Source: Candidatus Bathyarchaeota archaeon (GTDB lineage: Archaea; Thermoproteota; Bathyarchaeia; Bathyarchaeales; DTEX01). Taken from it: a DNA stretch of 64,000 bases. Position numbers and translations under genes: made by a program. The DNA is taken from positions 1 through 64,000 of the forward strand of contig JAGTQB010000002.1 in assembly GCA_018396995.1 (NCBI GenBank), given 5' to 3'. How positions within the stretch are numbered: the stretch's first letter is position 1; every line of letters begins with the position of its first letter. Positions 1 through 9,290 of this stretch are shown one piece after another. Under the pieces are notes generated by a model that ran no database searches, was not told the origin of the DNA, and saw only the letters and a program-made list of their open reading frames with translations.

Positions 1-1
1 A

Positions 2-373
2 GAAGAAAAGGCGAAGGAGCACGGTGTTCCAGTAGTATACGTGAACCCGAGGAACACCTCTAGGCTATGCCCAACACACGGAGCCTTGATCAAATACAGC
101 AGCTCGAGGGTGGGCGTCTGTAGTACTGGCGGCGAGAAGTGGCATAGGGATGCTGCTGCATGTCTCAACCTCCTCCTCAAAGCCCTGGGCAGTGATGAGG
201 GCAATGCCCTAAGCCGCCCAAGGCTAGAACTAGATGGGAGCCACGTTCCGTTAGGCTTGACAGCCACCCATGAACCCACGCAGATATCCAAATCCGCGTG
301 GACAAGGTGGAAGTCCTTGGATATGAAAGAACATGAACAAACAAGAATGAATATCCAAGGACAAACGGCATGA
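2..373 (+). CDS. tnpB: TnpB (IS200/IS605-type OrfB) C-terminal part, cut by window start
   Basis: The frame is open from base 2, so the ORF-track start at 41 is internal and the gene begins outside the window. The visible part holds the TnpB zinc-ribbon region and the HRD motif of the last RuvC segment (WHRDAAACLNLL). The ribbon reads CPTH...CSTG rather than two CxxC pairs; CPxH forms occur in archaeal members as far as I recall. The tail TATHEPTQ resembles archaeal TnpB C-termini. In this family TnpB is an RNA-guided nuclease and the guide RNA arises from the 3' end of the gene and the right end of the element. Whether the element is intact cannot be judged. Confidence 0.82.
   Translation, partial: EEKAKEHGVPVVYVNPRNTSRLCPTHGALIKYSSSRVGVCSTGGEKWHRDAAACLNLLLKALGSDEGNALSRPRLELDGSHVPLGLTATHEPTQISKSAWTRWKSLDMKEHEQTRMNIQGQTA
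313..362. repeat. 12-bp perfect inverted repeat at the tnpB 3' end
   Basis: GTCCTTGGATAT (313-324) and ATATCCAAGGAC (351-362) are exact reverse complements separated by 26 bases, inside the last codons of tnpB. A second short stem, CCACGC/GCGTGG, lies at 276-301. IS605-family elements carry subterminal hairpins and the TnpB guide RNA scaffold in this position, so these may be part of the right end or the RNA. That role is inferred. Confidence 0.5.
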
Positions 374-388
374 ATATTTTGCAGGATA

Positions 389-2167
389 CTACTCCCCAAA
401 TGATAAGATGAAGTTGAGTAGGGCTTGTCTCCCTTCCTCACTCACAGCCTTTAAAGCCCTCTTCAAAGCTGGCTGAACCTCGGAGGGATCCTCAACGGTC
501 TCAGCGTAGCCGCCCGCAGCCTTACATATAGACGTGAAGTCCAGAGATGGCTCAAATCCACTTAACGCCTTAACATAGCCGTACCGTACAGCCCAGCCCT
601 CAGGATACTCTTGGAGAAGAATCCTGTGCGGCACACCCCAACCCTGATTATTATAAATTATTGTTAGGAATGGGAGATTGTATTTCTTAGATGTTAGGTG
701 AGCTGCTACCGGATTACCATATATGTAGCTTCCATCACCCATGCAGGCTATTACCGTCTTGTCTGGCGCAGCTAGCTTTGCTCCGAGAGCTGCTCCAAGA
801 CCCCACCCAAGGCAGGCTGATGGGGGCGTTCCAAAATATGTGCCGGGGATAAACCTGCCGGAGCCCTGATACATATAGCCGTAATTATTTATTAATATAA
901 TATCGTCTTCATTCTTCACTAAACCTATGCAATAATTAATCCACCGTCTGTCAATCGGCTTCTTATCTCTAACCGATAGAGCTTCCTTTATCAATGCGTT
1001 CACCTGGGCATTATGCGCCTCTCTTATACGCTTAAACCTCTCACCTATCTCTGTCCTCCTGGCAGGGTTCTTAGAGAGGAGTCTTAAGGATGCACGATAA
1101 AGCTGCGCCAAAGCCTCCGCCGGGTCAGCAAATATAGAAATATTCGCCGGACGGAAGCCAGACAAGGGATAAAACTTCATGTAAAGTGGGTCGATGGCAA
1201 GATTAATATATTTGGCTTGTGGATTTGGGATGAGCCTGCCGGATGGATAGGGGCTCTCAATCATAAATATTACGTCAGCATCCTCCAATGGCGCCGACAC
1301 GCTCAGTGGATGATCCGGTGGAAAATTCATGTAGCCAAACTCCTTTAAGGCTCCATTTACAGGTATTGCCAGAAGCTCTGCAAGCCTCATGAGCTGGCGT
1401 ACCGCAGCGGGTCTTCTCCCAAGCTCATCAACTACTATCACCGGGTTCTCAGCCTTAACAAGCAGCTCCGCAGCCTTCATTATGGCGGAGGGGTCAGGCC
1501 GAGGTGTAGTTGGGGGAACATATAGGTTCGGAGACGGAATGTTTATACGCGTTATCCTCATAAGAGCAACTTCATTAGGTATAGTGATATATACTGGGCC
1601 GGGCGGCTCAGCTTTTGCTATCTGTAGGGCCCTTTGCACTATATAGGGTATCTGCTCCCCCAACTTGACCTCGCAATCCCATTTAATGTACTCCCTTAGT
1701 GGAGCTGCCTGATCCCTCGACCCCTGTGCAGGTGGCCCCTTAATCTTCTCGGTGATCCACCCGCTTCCAGCGAGGAGGAGTAATGGTACGTGGGCTGTGA
1801 AGGCGTTTGCTATGGCTCCTAAGGCGTTGTATGTGCCTACGGTTCCATGATAGCCTACTAGTGGGATGTCTCCGCTCACCATGGCGTATCCATGAGCCAT
1901 ACTTGTCGCCGTGAACTCGTGGGGACAGATTATTATCTTAGGCCACTCGGAGCCCTTAGCCCATATCTTGGAGACAGCCTCCATAAACGGCGGCCACTCA
2001 GTCCCAGAATTAACAAACCAATATTTGATTCCACAGAGAGTTAGAGTTTCCACGAGAACCTGTGCAATACTCTCTTTCTGCTCTGCCTCTGTATTACATG
2101 TATGCTGCTCAAGTCTTCCCTCAAAAACGCCTTTATGGGGGGTCTTTAGTTGAGAGTCGTCTTGCAA
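389..2167 (-). CDS. Thiamine pyrophosphate-dependent enzyme of the acetolactate synthase/benzoylformate decarboxylase family
   Basis: A 592-residue, full-length three-domain TPP enzyme. The N-terminal PYR domain has the activating glutamate in CPHE (E84). A central domain covers about residues 225-370. The C-terminal PP domain has the Mg-TPP motif GDG (477-479) ending in NN (506-507). Such enzymes decarboxylate or ligate 2-oxo acids, but the substrate cannot be read from these motifs. No small regulatory subunit lies nearby, so a plain biosynthetic acetolactate synthase is less likely. The start is TTG at 2167, preceded by GAGAGGA. It is first in a run of five minus-strand genes downstream of a TnpB end. 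Confidence 0.85.
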   Translation of the reverse strand: MQDDSQLKTPHKGVFEGRLEQHTCNTEAEQKESIAQVLVETLTLCGIKYWFVNSGTEWPPFMEAVSKIWAKGSEWPKIIICPHEFTATSMAHGYAMVSGDIPLVGYHGTVGTYNALGAIANAFTAHVPLLLLAGSGWITEKIKGPPAQGSRDQAAPLREYIKWDCEVKLGEQIPYIVQRALQIAKAEPPGPVYITIPNEVALMRITRINIPSPNLYVPPTTPRPDPSAIMKAAELLVKAENPVIVVDELGRRPAAVRQLMRLAELLAIPVNGALKEFGYMNFPPDHPLSVSAPLEDADVIFMIESPYPSGRLIPNPQAKYINLAIDPLYMKFYPLSGFRPANISIFADPAEALAQLYRASLRLLSKNPARRTEIGERFKRIREAHNAQVNALIKEALSVRDKKPIDRRWINYCIGLVKNEDDIILINNYGYMYQGSGRFIPGTYFGTPPSACLGWGLGAALGAKLAAPDKTVIACMGDGSYIYGNPVAAHLTSKKYNLPFLTIIYNNQGWGVPHRILLQEYPEGWAVRYGYVKALSGFEPSLDFTSICKAAGGYAETVEDPSEVQPALKRALKAVSEEGRQALLNFILSFGE

Positions 2168-2204
2168 ACTAATTCCTCTCTAATATCCAGATAAAATGAT
2201 TTGC

Positions 2205-3260
2205 TTAAATTATGGAGTATGGAATTGTTAATCCAGTCTTATGAAACTTCCCTTTTATAGCTATTTGCTTTCCACATTTTGGACAACGCATATCCTCAGT
2301 TAAATTCCATTTAATGATCTCGAAGCCAAGTCTCTTTATCACGAGTTCATGGCAATTTGGACAATAAGTGTTCTCATACCTATGGCCTGGAACATTACCC
2401 AAATAAACGTAGTTTAATCCAGCCTCCTTAGCAGCCTCATAAGCCTTTTCCAAGGTCCTAATTTCTGTTGACGGTATATCAGTCATCTTATAATCTGGGT
2501 GGAATCTCAGTAAGTGGAGTGGCGTATCTTCACCAAGGTTATTTCTAATCCACGAAGCTAGATCCTTTATCCTCTCGATAGAGTCGCCAACCTTCGGTAT
2601 AACGAGGTTTGTTACCTCAACATGGATACTATGCTTCTTCATAGCCTTCAAAGCCTCAAATATGGGCTCAACCGACGGAACCATAGAATACTTCTTATAG
2701 AATTCTGGATCACCACCACCTTTAAAATCGACCGTTGCGGCATCTAGGTATGGCGCTATTACCTCTATCGCTTCAGGTGTCATATAGCCATTTGTGACGA
2801 ATGTATTAAATAAGTTGTGTCTCTTTGCAAGGACAGCTGTGTCATAAGCATACTCAAAAAAGATTGTTGGTTCAGTATACGTGTAGCTTATGCCGTGGCA
2901 GCCATACTCTATTGAGGCATTAACAACCTCCTCTGGCGGAAAATCCCTCCCAACAATATCTTTCTCTTGGCTTATAGTCCAGTTGTCACAGAACTGGCAC
3001 CTGAAATTGCATCCAACGGTCGCTATGGACATTACAAGCGCCCCGGGATGGAAGTGTGAGAGCGGTTTCTTGCCAATTGGGTCTACATTTGCGGCGCATG
3101 CCTTAGCGTAGTTGAGCGAGTAAAGTTTCCCTCCCTCATTCTTTCTAACGCTGCAGAAGCCGAAGCCTCCCTCGATTATCACGCATCTGCGGGCGCAGAG
3201 GTTACACCTAACTCTATTATCCCCAATTTGCTCGTAAAGCATTGCTTCACGCTTAACCAT
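2205..3260 (-). CDS. amrS: AmmeMemoRadiSam-system radical SAM enzyme
   Basis: 351 residues. An N-terminal Cys set (C19, C22, C26, C36) precedes the radical SAM cluster motif CNFRCQFC (C84, C88, C91), which binds the [4Fe-4S] cluster that cleaves S-adenosylmethionine. A C-terminal zinc-ribbon-like part has CPNC and CPKC. This layout is that of the AmrS/PflA-like family, which often travels with AMMECR1 and Memo genes; neither is visible here. The target is unknown. The second Met (residue 7) is an alternative start. The gene lies 37 bp upstream, in transcription order, of the TPP enzyme and shares its direction. Confidence 0.85.
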   Translation of the reverse strand: MVKREAMLYEQIGDNRVRCNLCARRCVIIEGGFGFCSVRKNEGGKLYSLNYAKACAANVDPIGKKPLSHFHPGALVMSIATVGCNFRCQFCDNWTISQEKDIVGRDFPPEEVVNASIEYGCHGISYTYTEPTIFFEYAYDTAVLAKRHNLFNTFVTNGYMTPEAIEVIAPYLDAATVDFKGGGDPEFYKKYSMVPSVEPIFEALKAMKKHSIHVEVTNLVIPKVGDSIERIKDLASWIRNNLGEDTPLHLLRFHPDYKMTDIPSTEIRTLEKAYEAAKEAGLNYVYLGNVPGHRYENTYCPNCHELVIKRLGFEIIKWNLTEDMRCPKCGKQIAIKGKFHKTGLTIPYSII

Positions 3261-3279
3261 GAGGAAACCGTCCCTAATG

Positions 3280-3558
3280 TTAGTCTTTTATCCCCTCGAG
3301 CAAGCTCATAACGTTCCAGAGTCTTACCCTTGTGTAGGGCGGCATATTTGGATCCTGCAGTATTTCATCTATAACTGATATTGCGTTTGAGGCCCTGACG
3401 GCGAGCGTGTACTGTGTTGACTGTAAGATATCCATGGCCTCTTTAGCAGTCCTCCTAATGTTTCTTGGAGTTGTCGTGTCCTCGGAGACTTGACCAAGTA
3501 TTGCCAGAGCCTGCTTAATCCTCTCCTCATACTCCTGAAGCTTCTTCTTGCTGACCAT
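3280..3558 (-). CDS. UPF0147 family protein
   Basis: 92 residues, helical and highly charged, with the family segment QDPNMPPYTRVRLWNV near the C-terminus and a TPRNIRR segment in the middle. UPF0147 is a small, widely conserved archaeal family of unknown function. The ATG start is preceded by a G-rich stretch (GGGGGG AACATT). The gene lies between taw1 and amrS, 19 bp before the latter, so they may be co-transcribed. The overlapping frame at 3369-3572 is a shadow. Confidence 0.88.
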   Translation of the reverse strand: MVSKKKLQEYEERIKQALAILGQVSEDTTTPRNIRRTAKEAMDILQSTQYTLAVRASNAISVIDEILQDPNMPPYTRVRLWNVMSLLEGIKD

Positions 3559-3645
3559 AATGTTCCCCCCATAATTGGAGATTAGTTACAAGAAATTAAT
3601 TTCTAAGATGTCTTATACACTTTTCTTTGATAAATCTTAAATAAG

Positions 3646-4614
3646 TCATGCTAGGAGTATTGCCCCACTTGGCTCATATCTCCCCTTAATATCGTATCCA
3701 ATTAACTCTGCCAGCTTACTCGCAAATCTCTCTATATCCTCCATATAGGGCATAGCTTCCTTTGGAAGCCTATGGCGGCTCTGGCCCACCCACTCATATG
3801 CTTTAACTTCGATGAAATCTGGCTTAGACACGTTAGCCATCTTGGCATAACCCTCAATATTCGCCGTGTTAAAGCCCTTAATTACGGTAAACCTCAAAAC
3901 TTTACGTGTATTTAGGCTTGGGAGGACCCCTAATGTCTTGTTTAGGCGTTCCCATGCATCTTTAATGAGCGGTCTTGCAAGCCTTATATATGTATCCTTA
4001 TCTGGCGCAATGATGCTGACATATAGTTGGTATGGCAGTTTTCTCATACTTTCCAGCGCTTCTGGTATGGTTCCATTTGTGACTAAAAATGTTATCATCC
4101 CCCTCTTTTCAGCCGCCTCAATTAGCTCTGATATCCATGGATATAACGTTGGCTCTCCGGTTAAGCTCATAGTCATCATAGTTGGCTTCAAAGCCTCCTC
4201 AAACTTCTTCTTGTCAACCTTCTCATTCCCCTTCCAGCCCGATAGGAGCTCCTTCCTCTTCCTGAGGAGCTCATCTATGATCTCAGAGGGTTCATCAAAC
4301 TCTTTGAGGTCTAAGGGGAACTCCCTCCAAGTGAGCCCCTCCCTATCCCCCGAGTGAACCCTCCAGCAGTGTAGGCAGTGGCAGTTACACCCAATGTATG
4401 GCGTCATTTGCATACACCTATGGCTCTGAACAGGGGGATACCAGAGCTCCTTATAGCAGGCTCTACCAGACCTTAGGCTCTCTTTAGTCCAATAGCATAT
4501 TTTAACAGCACTATGAAGGTGCTTACCAACAAGCCTATAACCCTGCCTATAATACATCCTGATTATTTCCGGCTTAAGTGGTTGTAACAATTCCTTCTCC
4601 ATTTCCCACATCAC
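3646..4614 (-). CDS. taw1: S-adenosyl-L-methionine-dependent tRNA 4-demethylwyosine synthase
   Basis: 322 residues. Radical SAM motif CNCHCLHC (C76, C80, C83) and the family signature SLTGEPTLYP in the middle. Taw1/TYW1 condenses N1-methylguanosine-37 of tRNA-Phe with carbon from pyruvate to build the tricyclic base of wyosine derivatives. The archaeal form lacks the flavodoxin domain of eukaryotic TYW1, and the length here agrees with that. Additional N-terminal cysteines (C40, C53, C67) could form the second cluster known for the family. The start may be M1, M2 or M5; the differences are minor. Confidence 0.92.
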   Translation of the reverse strand: MMWEMEKELLQPLKPEIIRMYYRQGYRLVGKHLHSAVKICYWTKESLRSGRACYKELWYPPVQSHRCMQMTPYIGCNCHCLHCWRVHSGDREGLTWREFPLDLKEFDEPSEIIDELLRKRKELLSGWKGNEKVDKKKFEEALKPTMMTMSLTGEPTLYPWISELIEAAEKRGMITFLVTNGTIPEALESMRKLPYQLYVSIIAPDKDTYIRLARPLIKDAWERLNKTLGVLPSLNTRKVLRFTVIKGFNTANIEGYAKMANVSKPDFIEVKAYEWVGQSRHRLPKEAMPYMEDIERFASKLAELIGYDIKGRYEPSGAILLA

Positions 4615-4651
4615 CGATTAATTGTACAGAGCAGAAAATATACGATTCCCT

Positions 4652-5233
4652 TTAACCTACATCAATAGATTTACCCGTCTCCCCTCTCTCCAGCTCTATC
4701 AGCCTCTTATCAATGTTTGTTATAAGGTTATTTATGACCTCATTAGCCCTCTTAAGAGTCTCCTTTAGATCCTTTAGGAAATTAATTTTATCCTCTTGGG
4801 ATGCTATGCCGCCGGACAACAGTATTTTCATCGCTAATGGAATAATTCCAGAGGAAACGTCCAGTCCCTCCATAGGATGTATTGGGGTGAGCTCTTTAAG
4901 TAACCACCTCCTAATAGTTAAAACTAGGTTAAAGTGTCCCTCAACAACTTCCCTAAAAATCTTCTTACCCCTCTCAGTCACCCTGTAAATTTTCACCCTC
5001 CTTTTCCCCCCAGCCCACTCCCCAACAATAAATCCATTTCTCTCAAGGTCCCTTAAAGCCGGGTAGAGAGAGCCTGCCGTTGGGGAGATTAAACCCAGCG
5101 TACTCTCTCTAATCCTCTTAAGCATTTTATAGCCATGCGTAGGTCCCTCTAGAAGTGTATATAAAATTGCTAGCTTAAGATAGCCCCTCTTAAGCTGCTC
5201 TTTCATCGACCTTGCAACTCTATCTTCGCTCAT
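4652..5233 (-). CDS. PadR family transcriptional regulator
   Basis: About 193 residues. A winged helix of PadR type covers roughly residues 15-95 (GYLKLAILYTLLEGPTHGY, then SPTAGSLYPALRDLERNGF), followed by a helical C-terminal half suited to dimerisation. It is divergent from the ABC export operon that begins 88 bp away. PadR regulators commonly repress adjacent exporter genes, so it probably controls that operon and itself. The ORF track starts at a TTG (5239); the ATG at 5233 is equally possible. TATA-like sequence lies at 5262-5270 on this strand. Confidence 0.87.
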   Translation of the reverse strand: MSEDRVARSMKEQLKRGYLKLAILYTLLEGPTHGYKMLKRIRESTLGLISPTAGSLYPALRDLERNGFIVGEWAGGKRRVKIYRVTERGKKIFREVVEGHFNLVLTIRRWLLKELTPIHPMEGLDVSSGIIPLAMKILLSGGIASQEDKINFLKDLKETLKRANEVINNLITNIDKRLIELERGETGKSIDVG

Positions 5234-5320
5234 GCCCAAGTAAATTTTATATAAATCAATACCTTAAAATATTTTGGTTTCATATATATCGGTTTCCAAT
5301 ATAATATAAGGCGATATCTT

Positions 5321-6058
5321 ATGACCAATTCACGAAGGGTACTGGTTGAATTAGCGGGCGTCACTAAAGAGTATAAGGTTGGTGAGATCAGCACGATCGC
5401 TCTCAAAAACATTTCATTTATGATTTATGAGAGGGACTTAGTTGCCATAATGGGGCCGTCGGGATCGGGAAAGACGACATTACTCAACATGCTAGGTCTC
5501 CTTGATAGGCCAACGCAAGGCAAAATATTCTTTGAGGGAAGAGATGTATCGAAGTTGAGTGATAAAGAGCTCGCGTATTTGAGGAATATGAAACTAGGCT
5601 TCGTCTTCCAGACATTTAACCTAGTTAATAGATTATCTGTACTTGAGAATATTGAGATGCCGCTGATACCTAGAGGGATACCGCGTAGTGTTAGGTTTGA
5701 GATGGTTAAGGAGGCTATACTTAAAGTTGGCGGTGAGATTGAGTGGCTTAAGAAAAAGCCTAATCAGCTGTCTGGCGGGCAGCAGCAGAGGGTTGCAATC
5801 GCTAGAGCTATTGTTGGAAAACCATCAATAATTTTAGCTGACGAGCCCACGGGAAACCTTGATAGGGCTTCAGCTAGAATAGTCATAGAAACCTTTTTAA
5901 ACCTAAATAAAGAGGGGCACTCAATAATCGTTGTGACGCATGACCCAGAGGTTGCAAATTGTATGGAGAGAATATATGTTATTAGAGATGGGATGATAAT
6001 AGGCCAATATAATGCTAATCCAGGGGATTCCCTCTTGAGTAAGGTGCCGAGGGCGTAA
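5321..6058 (+). CDS. ABC transporter ATP-binding protein, MacB/LolD type
   Basis: 245 residues. Walker A GPSGSGKT (about 45-52), signature LSGGQQQR, Walker B ILADEPTGNLD and switch THD are all present, so it should be an active ATPase. The DEPTGNLD form is typical of the MacB/LolD/FtsE branch that pairs with FtsX-fold permeases, and such a permease lies two genes downstream. The ATG is preceded by AAGGCGAT. Spacing to the next gene is 10 bp, so one transcript is likely. Role: ATP hydrolysis for a mechanotransmission-type exporter. Confidence 0.93.
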   Translation: MTNSRRVLVELAGVTKEYKVGEISTIALKNISFMIYERDLVAIMGPSGSGKTTLLNMLGLLDRPTQGKIFFEGRDVSKLSDKELAYLRNMKLGFVFQTFNLVNRLSVLENIEMPLIPRGIPRSVRFEMVKEAILKVGGEIEWLKKKPNQLSGGQQQRVAIARAIVGKPSIILADEPTGNLDRASARIVIETFLNLNKEGHSIIVVTHDPEVANCMERIYVIRDGMIIGQYNANPGDSLLSKVPRA

Positions 6059-6068
6059 GGGGATAAGG

Positions 6069-9000
6069 ATGAGTGTTAAAAGAATATTTAGCTTAATATT
6101 GGTTGCGCTACTCTTGGCAGATATCCTGTTGCTTTTAAACCCGGTGAGCCATATATGCGCCCAAGATAAAAGATTCGCAATTATTAGTGTTATTGCCAGA
6201 TCTTCCATCGGCTCACCGAAAATATACCCTGGGAGTAGAAGAGTTAACCTACGTATCGAGGCAATGTATATCGCTAATAAAACGGCCTTCTCGGTTGTCG
6301 GCCACCTAAACACCACTAAAGGCATAGAGTTTAGTTATGGGAGCGGGCCATCCGCACTCGCCAAATCACTTGAAGGTTCAGTTCTTACGAGCGTTAAAGA
6401 GGGTGACCATGTCCTCTTCGAGTATTACTTGGATATAGATAAGACATTGAGCCCGGGCACATACCCCCTACAGCTCAACATAACCTATCTCTTAGAGGGC
6501 AGCAGTGAAATTCTGTTTGAGCTGCATAGTATAGAAATTGAGGTGTCTCATTACCCTGAAGTCCAACTAAGATTTATTGAAGCTTATCTTAACCCAGCCT
6601 CTTATCCAGGATCCGTTAACACGAACTTATACGTTGTCCTTGAGAACTCTGGAGAGTCTAGTATAGCATCTGCAACCTTCAGGATTAATCTCCCATACGG
6701 CTTCACTATAAATAATCCTAGGGCAAGCATTGGCGTGGTTAATGTTGGAGAAAGATTTACTCTGCGCTTCAGTGGAATATCCATTCCACAGAACGCCGCC
6801 GTTGGAGTTTACAGCGCCGTCATCTCTGCGGACCTTTCCATGAGAACCGAGGATAACGTGTACTATAATTCTACGGAGTCCATATCAATACAATTCAGCG
6901 TTACTGAAGCTCCGAGGGAGGATCCGATAATAGTCTCGTCCATCTCTGTTCTATATCAAGGTTCGCCAGCTCCCCTACTACCATCAGCGAAAGGCGTAAC
7001 AATTAGAATTTCCTTTGTTAATAGGCTTCCAGAGGCCGTGGGCGGCATGGTTATTATTCCAGACCAGTTAGATGGCATTAATGTTAGGTCTCTTTCAGGG
7101 ACATATGTTAACGGGATGCCGCCCGGCGGCTCCTGCTTCGTAGATATAACCGTTGATGTGAATGATGGTGTTAGGCCAGGTAAAATAAATATCCCCCTCA
7201 AAGTATTCTTTGTCAGGATTGTTTCAGATTCATCCTTCCTTGGGCGTCAGGATGTAAGTGTTGACGTGATTATTGAGAGTCCACACGGCTACCTGCCTGA
7301 GGTATCACTTGTCTCAGCCTACTGGGGCTACCCAACCCCATCACCAGTATACGCCAAGTCACGCTATGCCCCGCTCACCCTACGTCTCATAAATAATGGG
7401 CGATATAGTATTGTTGGAGCCGTCATTGAGGCATCCTCAGATTACCTTAAGCCAATAAAGAGCTCTGAGACCTTGGCGGCCAGATTAGCTCCCGGATCAT
7501 ATTCCGAAGTTACGCTCTACTTTGATGTGGGTGCGGATGCTGGCGAAATCCCCATTAATGTTCAAATAAATTATGTTTTTAGTGAGTTTGGGACGCACAT
7601 AGAGGTCGCTAGGGAGTTTACCGCCCATCTAGTGGTTGAGGAGTATCCTGCTGCTGCAAGCTACCTTGAAATTGTTGGTTATGGCTGGCAGAACAATTAT
7701 AATGTCTTTCCAAGGACCGATAACGCAACCTTCCAGGTTACTATCGCGAATAGGGCGCCGTTCCCGATAAGCGGAATAATACTCCACCTCATCCTACCAG
7801 AGAATATGTCCTCGAGGGGGGAGAGGTCTGCAAGGGCATATGTAGATGGCCCAGTCAGGAGCCTAAGCACTTTCACGGCAACCTTCTTAATAACTGTTGG
7901 GGGAGTGAAGCCTGGCAGGCATGCAGCTAAGTTAATAGTAGACTTTATTCTGCAGTCCGGCGGTCCCGGAGAGAGGTGTAGTGAGAGTTTCAGTCTAGAT
8001 ATAAGCATTAATGATGATAGTAATGCTGTAGAGTTTGTTAGTGCTAGCTGGTATGAGGGCTCTGTTGGCCCATATACCTATGGCGCTCGCCTTCTCATAT
8101 CTGTAAGAAATAACCTTGTTGATAATATGAGGGGTGCTGTGCTGGAAATACGTCTTCCAAAGGGGTTTGTGAGTGCCGTAGATAATTCATCACTTGTGAG
8201 AGCTCCGCCATCAACCATAAGCCCCCTCCCAACCTTGCCACAGTTGCCATTTCAAGTTTCAGGCACCATATTAGAGGAATATTTAAGGGTCTATCAACCC
8301 CCTCAGGAGCAGGTCTCCAGCCGGGGCGATATATTAACTTTCATAGTTCCCCTCCATATATTAGACGTTGATCTTGGGCTCCATAATTTTATGGGGAACC
8401 TATCTTACATCGATCAGTGGGGTACAAGGAGAACCGTTGGGCTGATTATTCCAGTAGCCGTGCTGGGTAGGACTGTGTATGTGGATGTTAGGATAGGCGG
8501 CAATATAAATGTTAAGAGCCGCTTCACGAACACATCCCTAACAATAGAGAATCGTGGAACATCCCCACTACACGATGTATATCTAATAGTTTCGCCGTAT
8601 CAGGGGATGCCCCTCTTAATAGCCTCACCTGCCGTCACATATATTGAGAGGATTGATGCTGGTAAGAAAGTTGACATTCCATTGACGCTAATTTACAATC
8701 CATTTGGCTTTATAACACAGGTTGGCGGAACAACGGTTGTAACATATGGTCCAGTTCCATTAATTACGTCAATTATTTATAGGGATGCCAGCGGAGCTGT
8801 TAAAAGACTTAACAATACTGTAACAGTTGTTGTCGAACCATTCATCGATATTCTCGTAAGGGATATTAACGCTGTTGGTAAACGCTTCTCTTCAATGGTG
8901 AGCGGAGTTATCGCGAACCTAGGCTCAGCTACGGCATACAGGGTGAGAGTTGTCCTAAAGGCTGGAGGCACTAGCTCATGGACTCTAGTCGGAGATGTTG

Positions 9001-9269
9001 CGCCAGCAGATGAGTTGGCATTTAGAATAGAGGTGCCCGAGTATAGTGAGACGTGCTCCCTAATAATAGAATATTATGATGCATTCAACCAGCTCTTCTC
9101 AAAGGAGATAACCGTTAAGATTGAACCTCAGCCAGAGACTCCGACGATACAGCCTCAAGAGGGGGCTCTGGGCGTTGAGACGTGGATTGTTGTTGGGGCG
9201 GTTATAGTCTTTCTGGCAATAGCGTTAGTCCTGATTTACAGGGCTTTAAAGGCCCGTTCAATGAAGTGA
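6069..9269 (+). CDS. Large exported COG1361-like (S-layer/NEW3-type) protein with C-terminal membrane anchor
   Basis: 1066 residues. An N-terminal hydrophobic signal (about 6-30) is followed by about 1000 residues of beta-rich, Ig-like repeats of the archaeal COG1361 kind, visible as repeated segments such as TLRLINNGRYSIVGAVIE. A single transmembrane helix lies near the end (about 1037-1058) with a short basic tail. The bulk should be outside the cell, fixed to the membrane. Its position between the ATPase and permease of one operon suggests it is the external part of that ABC system, comparable to a periplasmic adaptor. This role is inferred; the cargo is unknown. Confidence 0.8.
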   Translation: MSVKRIFSLILVALLLADILLLLNPVSHICAQDKRFAIISVIARSSIGSPKIYPGSRRVNLRIEAMYIANKTAFSVVGHLNTTKGIEFSYGSGPSALAKSLEGSVLTSVKEGDHVLFEYYLDIDKTLSPGTYPLQLNITYLLEGSSEILFELHSIEIEVSHYPEVQLRFIEAYLNPASYPGSVNTNLYVVLENSGESSIASATFRINLPYGFTINNPRASIGVVNVGERFTLRFSGISIPQNAAVGVYSAVISADLSMRTEDNVYYNSTESISIQFSVTEAPREDPIIVSSISVLYQGSPAPLLPSAKGVTIRISFVNRLPEAVGGMVIIPDQLDGINVRSLSGTYVNGMPPGGSCFVDITVDVNDGVRPGKINIPLKVFFVRIVSDSSFLGRQDVSVDVIIESPHGYLPEVSLVSAYWGYPTPSPVYAKSRYAPLTLRLINNGRYSIVGAVIEASSDYLKPIKSSETLAARLAPGSYSEVTLYFDVGADAGEIPINVQINYVFSEFGTHIEVAREFTAHLVVEEYPAAASYLEIVGYGWQNNYNVFPRTDNATFQVTIANRAPFPISGIILHLILPENMSSRGERSARAYVDGPVRSLSTFTATFLITVGGVKPGRHAAKLIVDFILQSGGPGERCSESFSLDISINDDSNAVEFVSASWYEGSVGPYTYGARLLISVRNNLVDNMRGAVLEIRLPKGFVSAVDNSSLVRAPPSTISPLPTLPQLPFQVSGTILEEYLRVYQPPQEQVSSRGDILTFIVPLHILDVDLGLHNFMGNLSYIDQWGTRRTVGLIIPVAVLGRTVYVDVRIGGNINVKSRFTNTSLTIENRGTSPLHDVYLIVSPYQGMPLLIASPAVTYIERIDAGKKVDIPLTLIYNPFGFITQVGGTTVVTYGPVPLITSIIYRDASGAVKRLNNTVTVVVEPFIDILVRDINAVGKRFSSMVSGVIANLGSATAYRVRVVLKAGGTSSWTLVGDVAPADELAFRIEVPEYSETCSLIIEYYDAFNQLFSKEITVKIEPQPETPTIQPQEGALGVETWIVVGAVIVFLAIALVLIYRALKARSMK

Positions 9270-9290
9270 GATGCGTTAGGGTGGAGTTCT

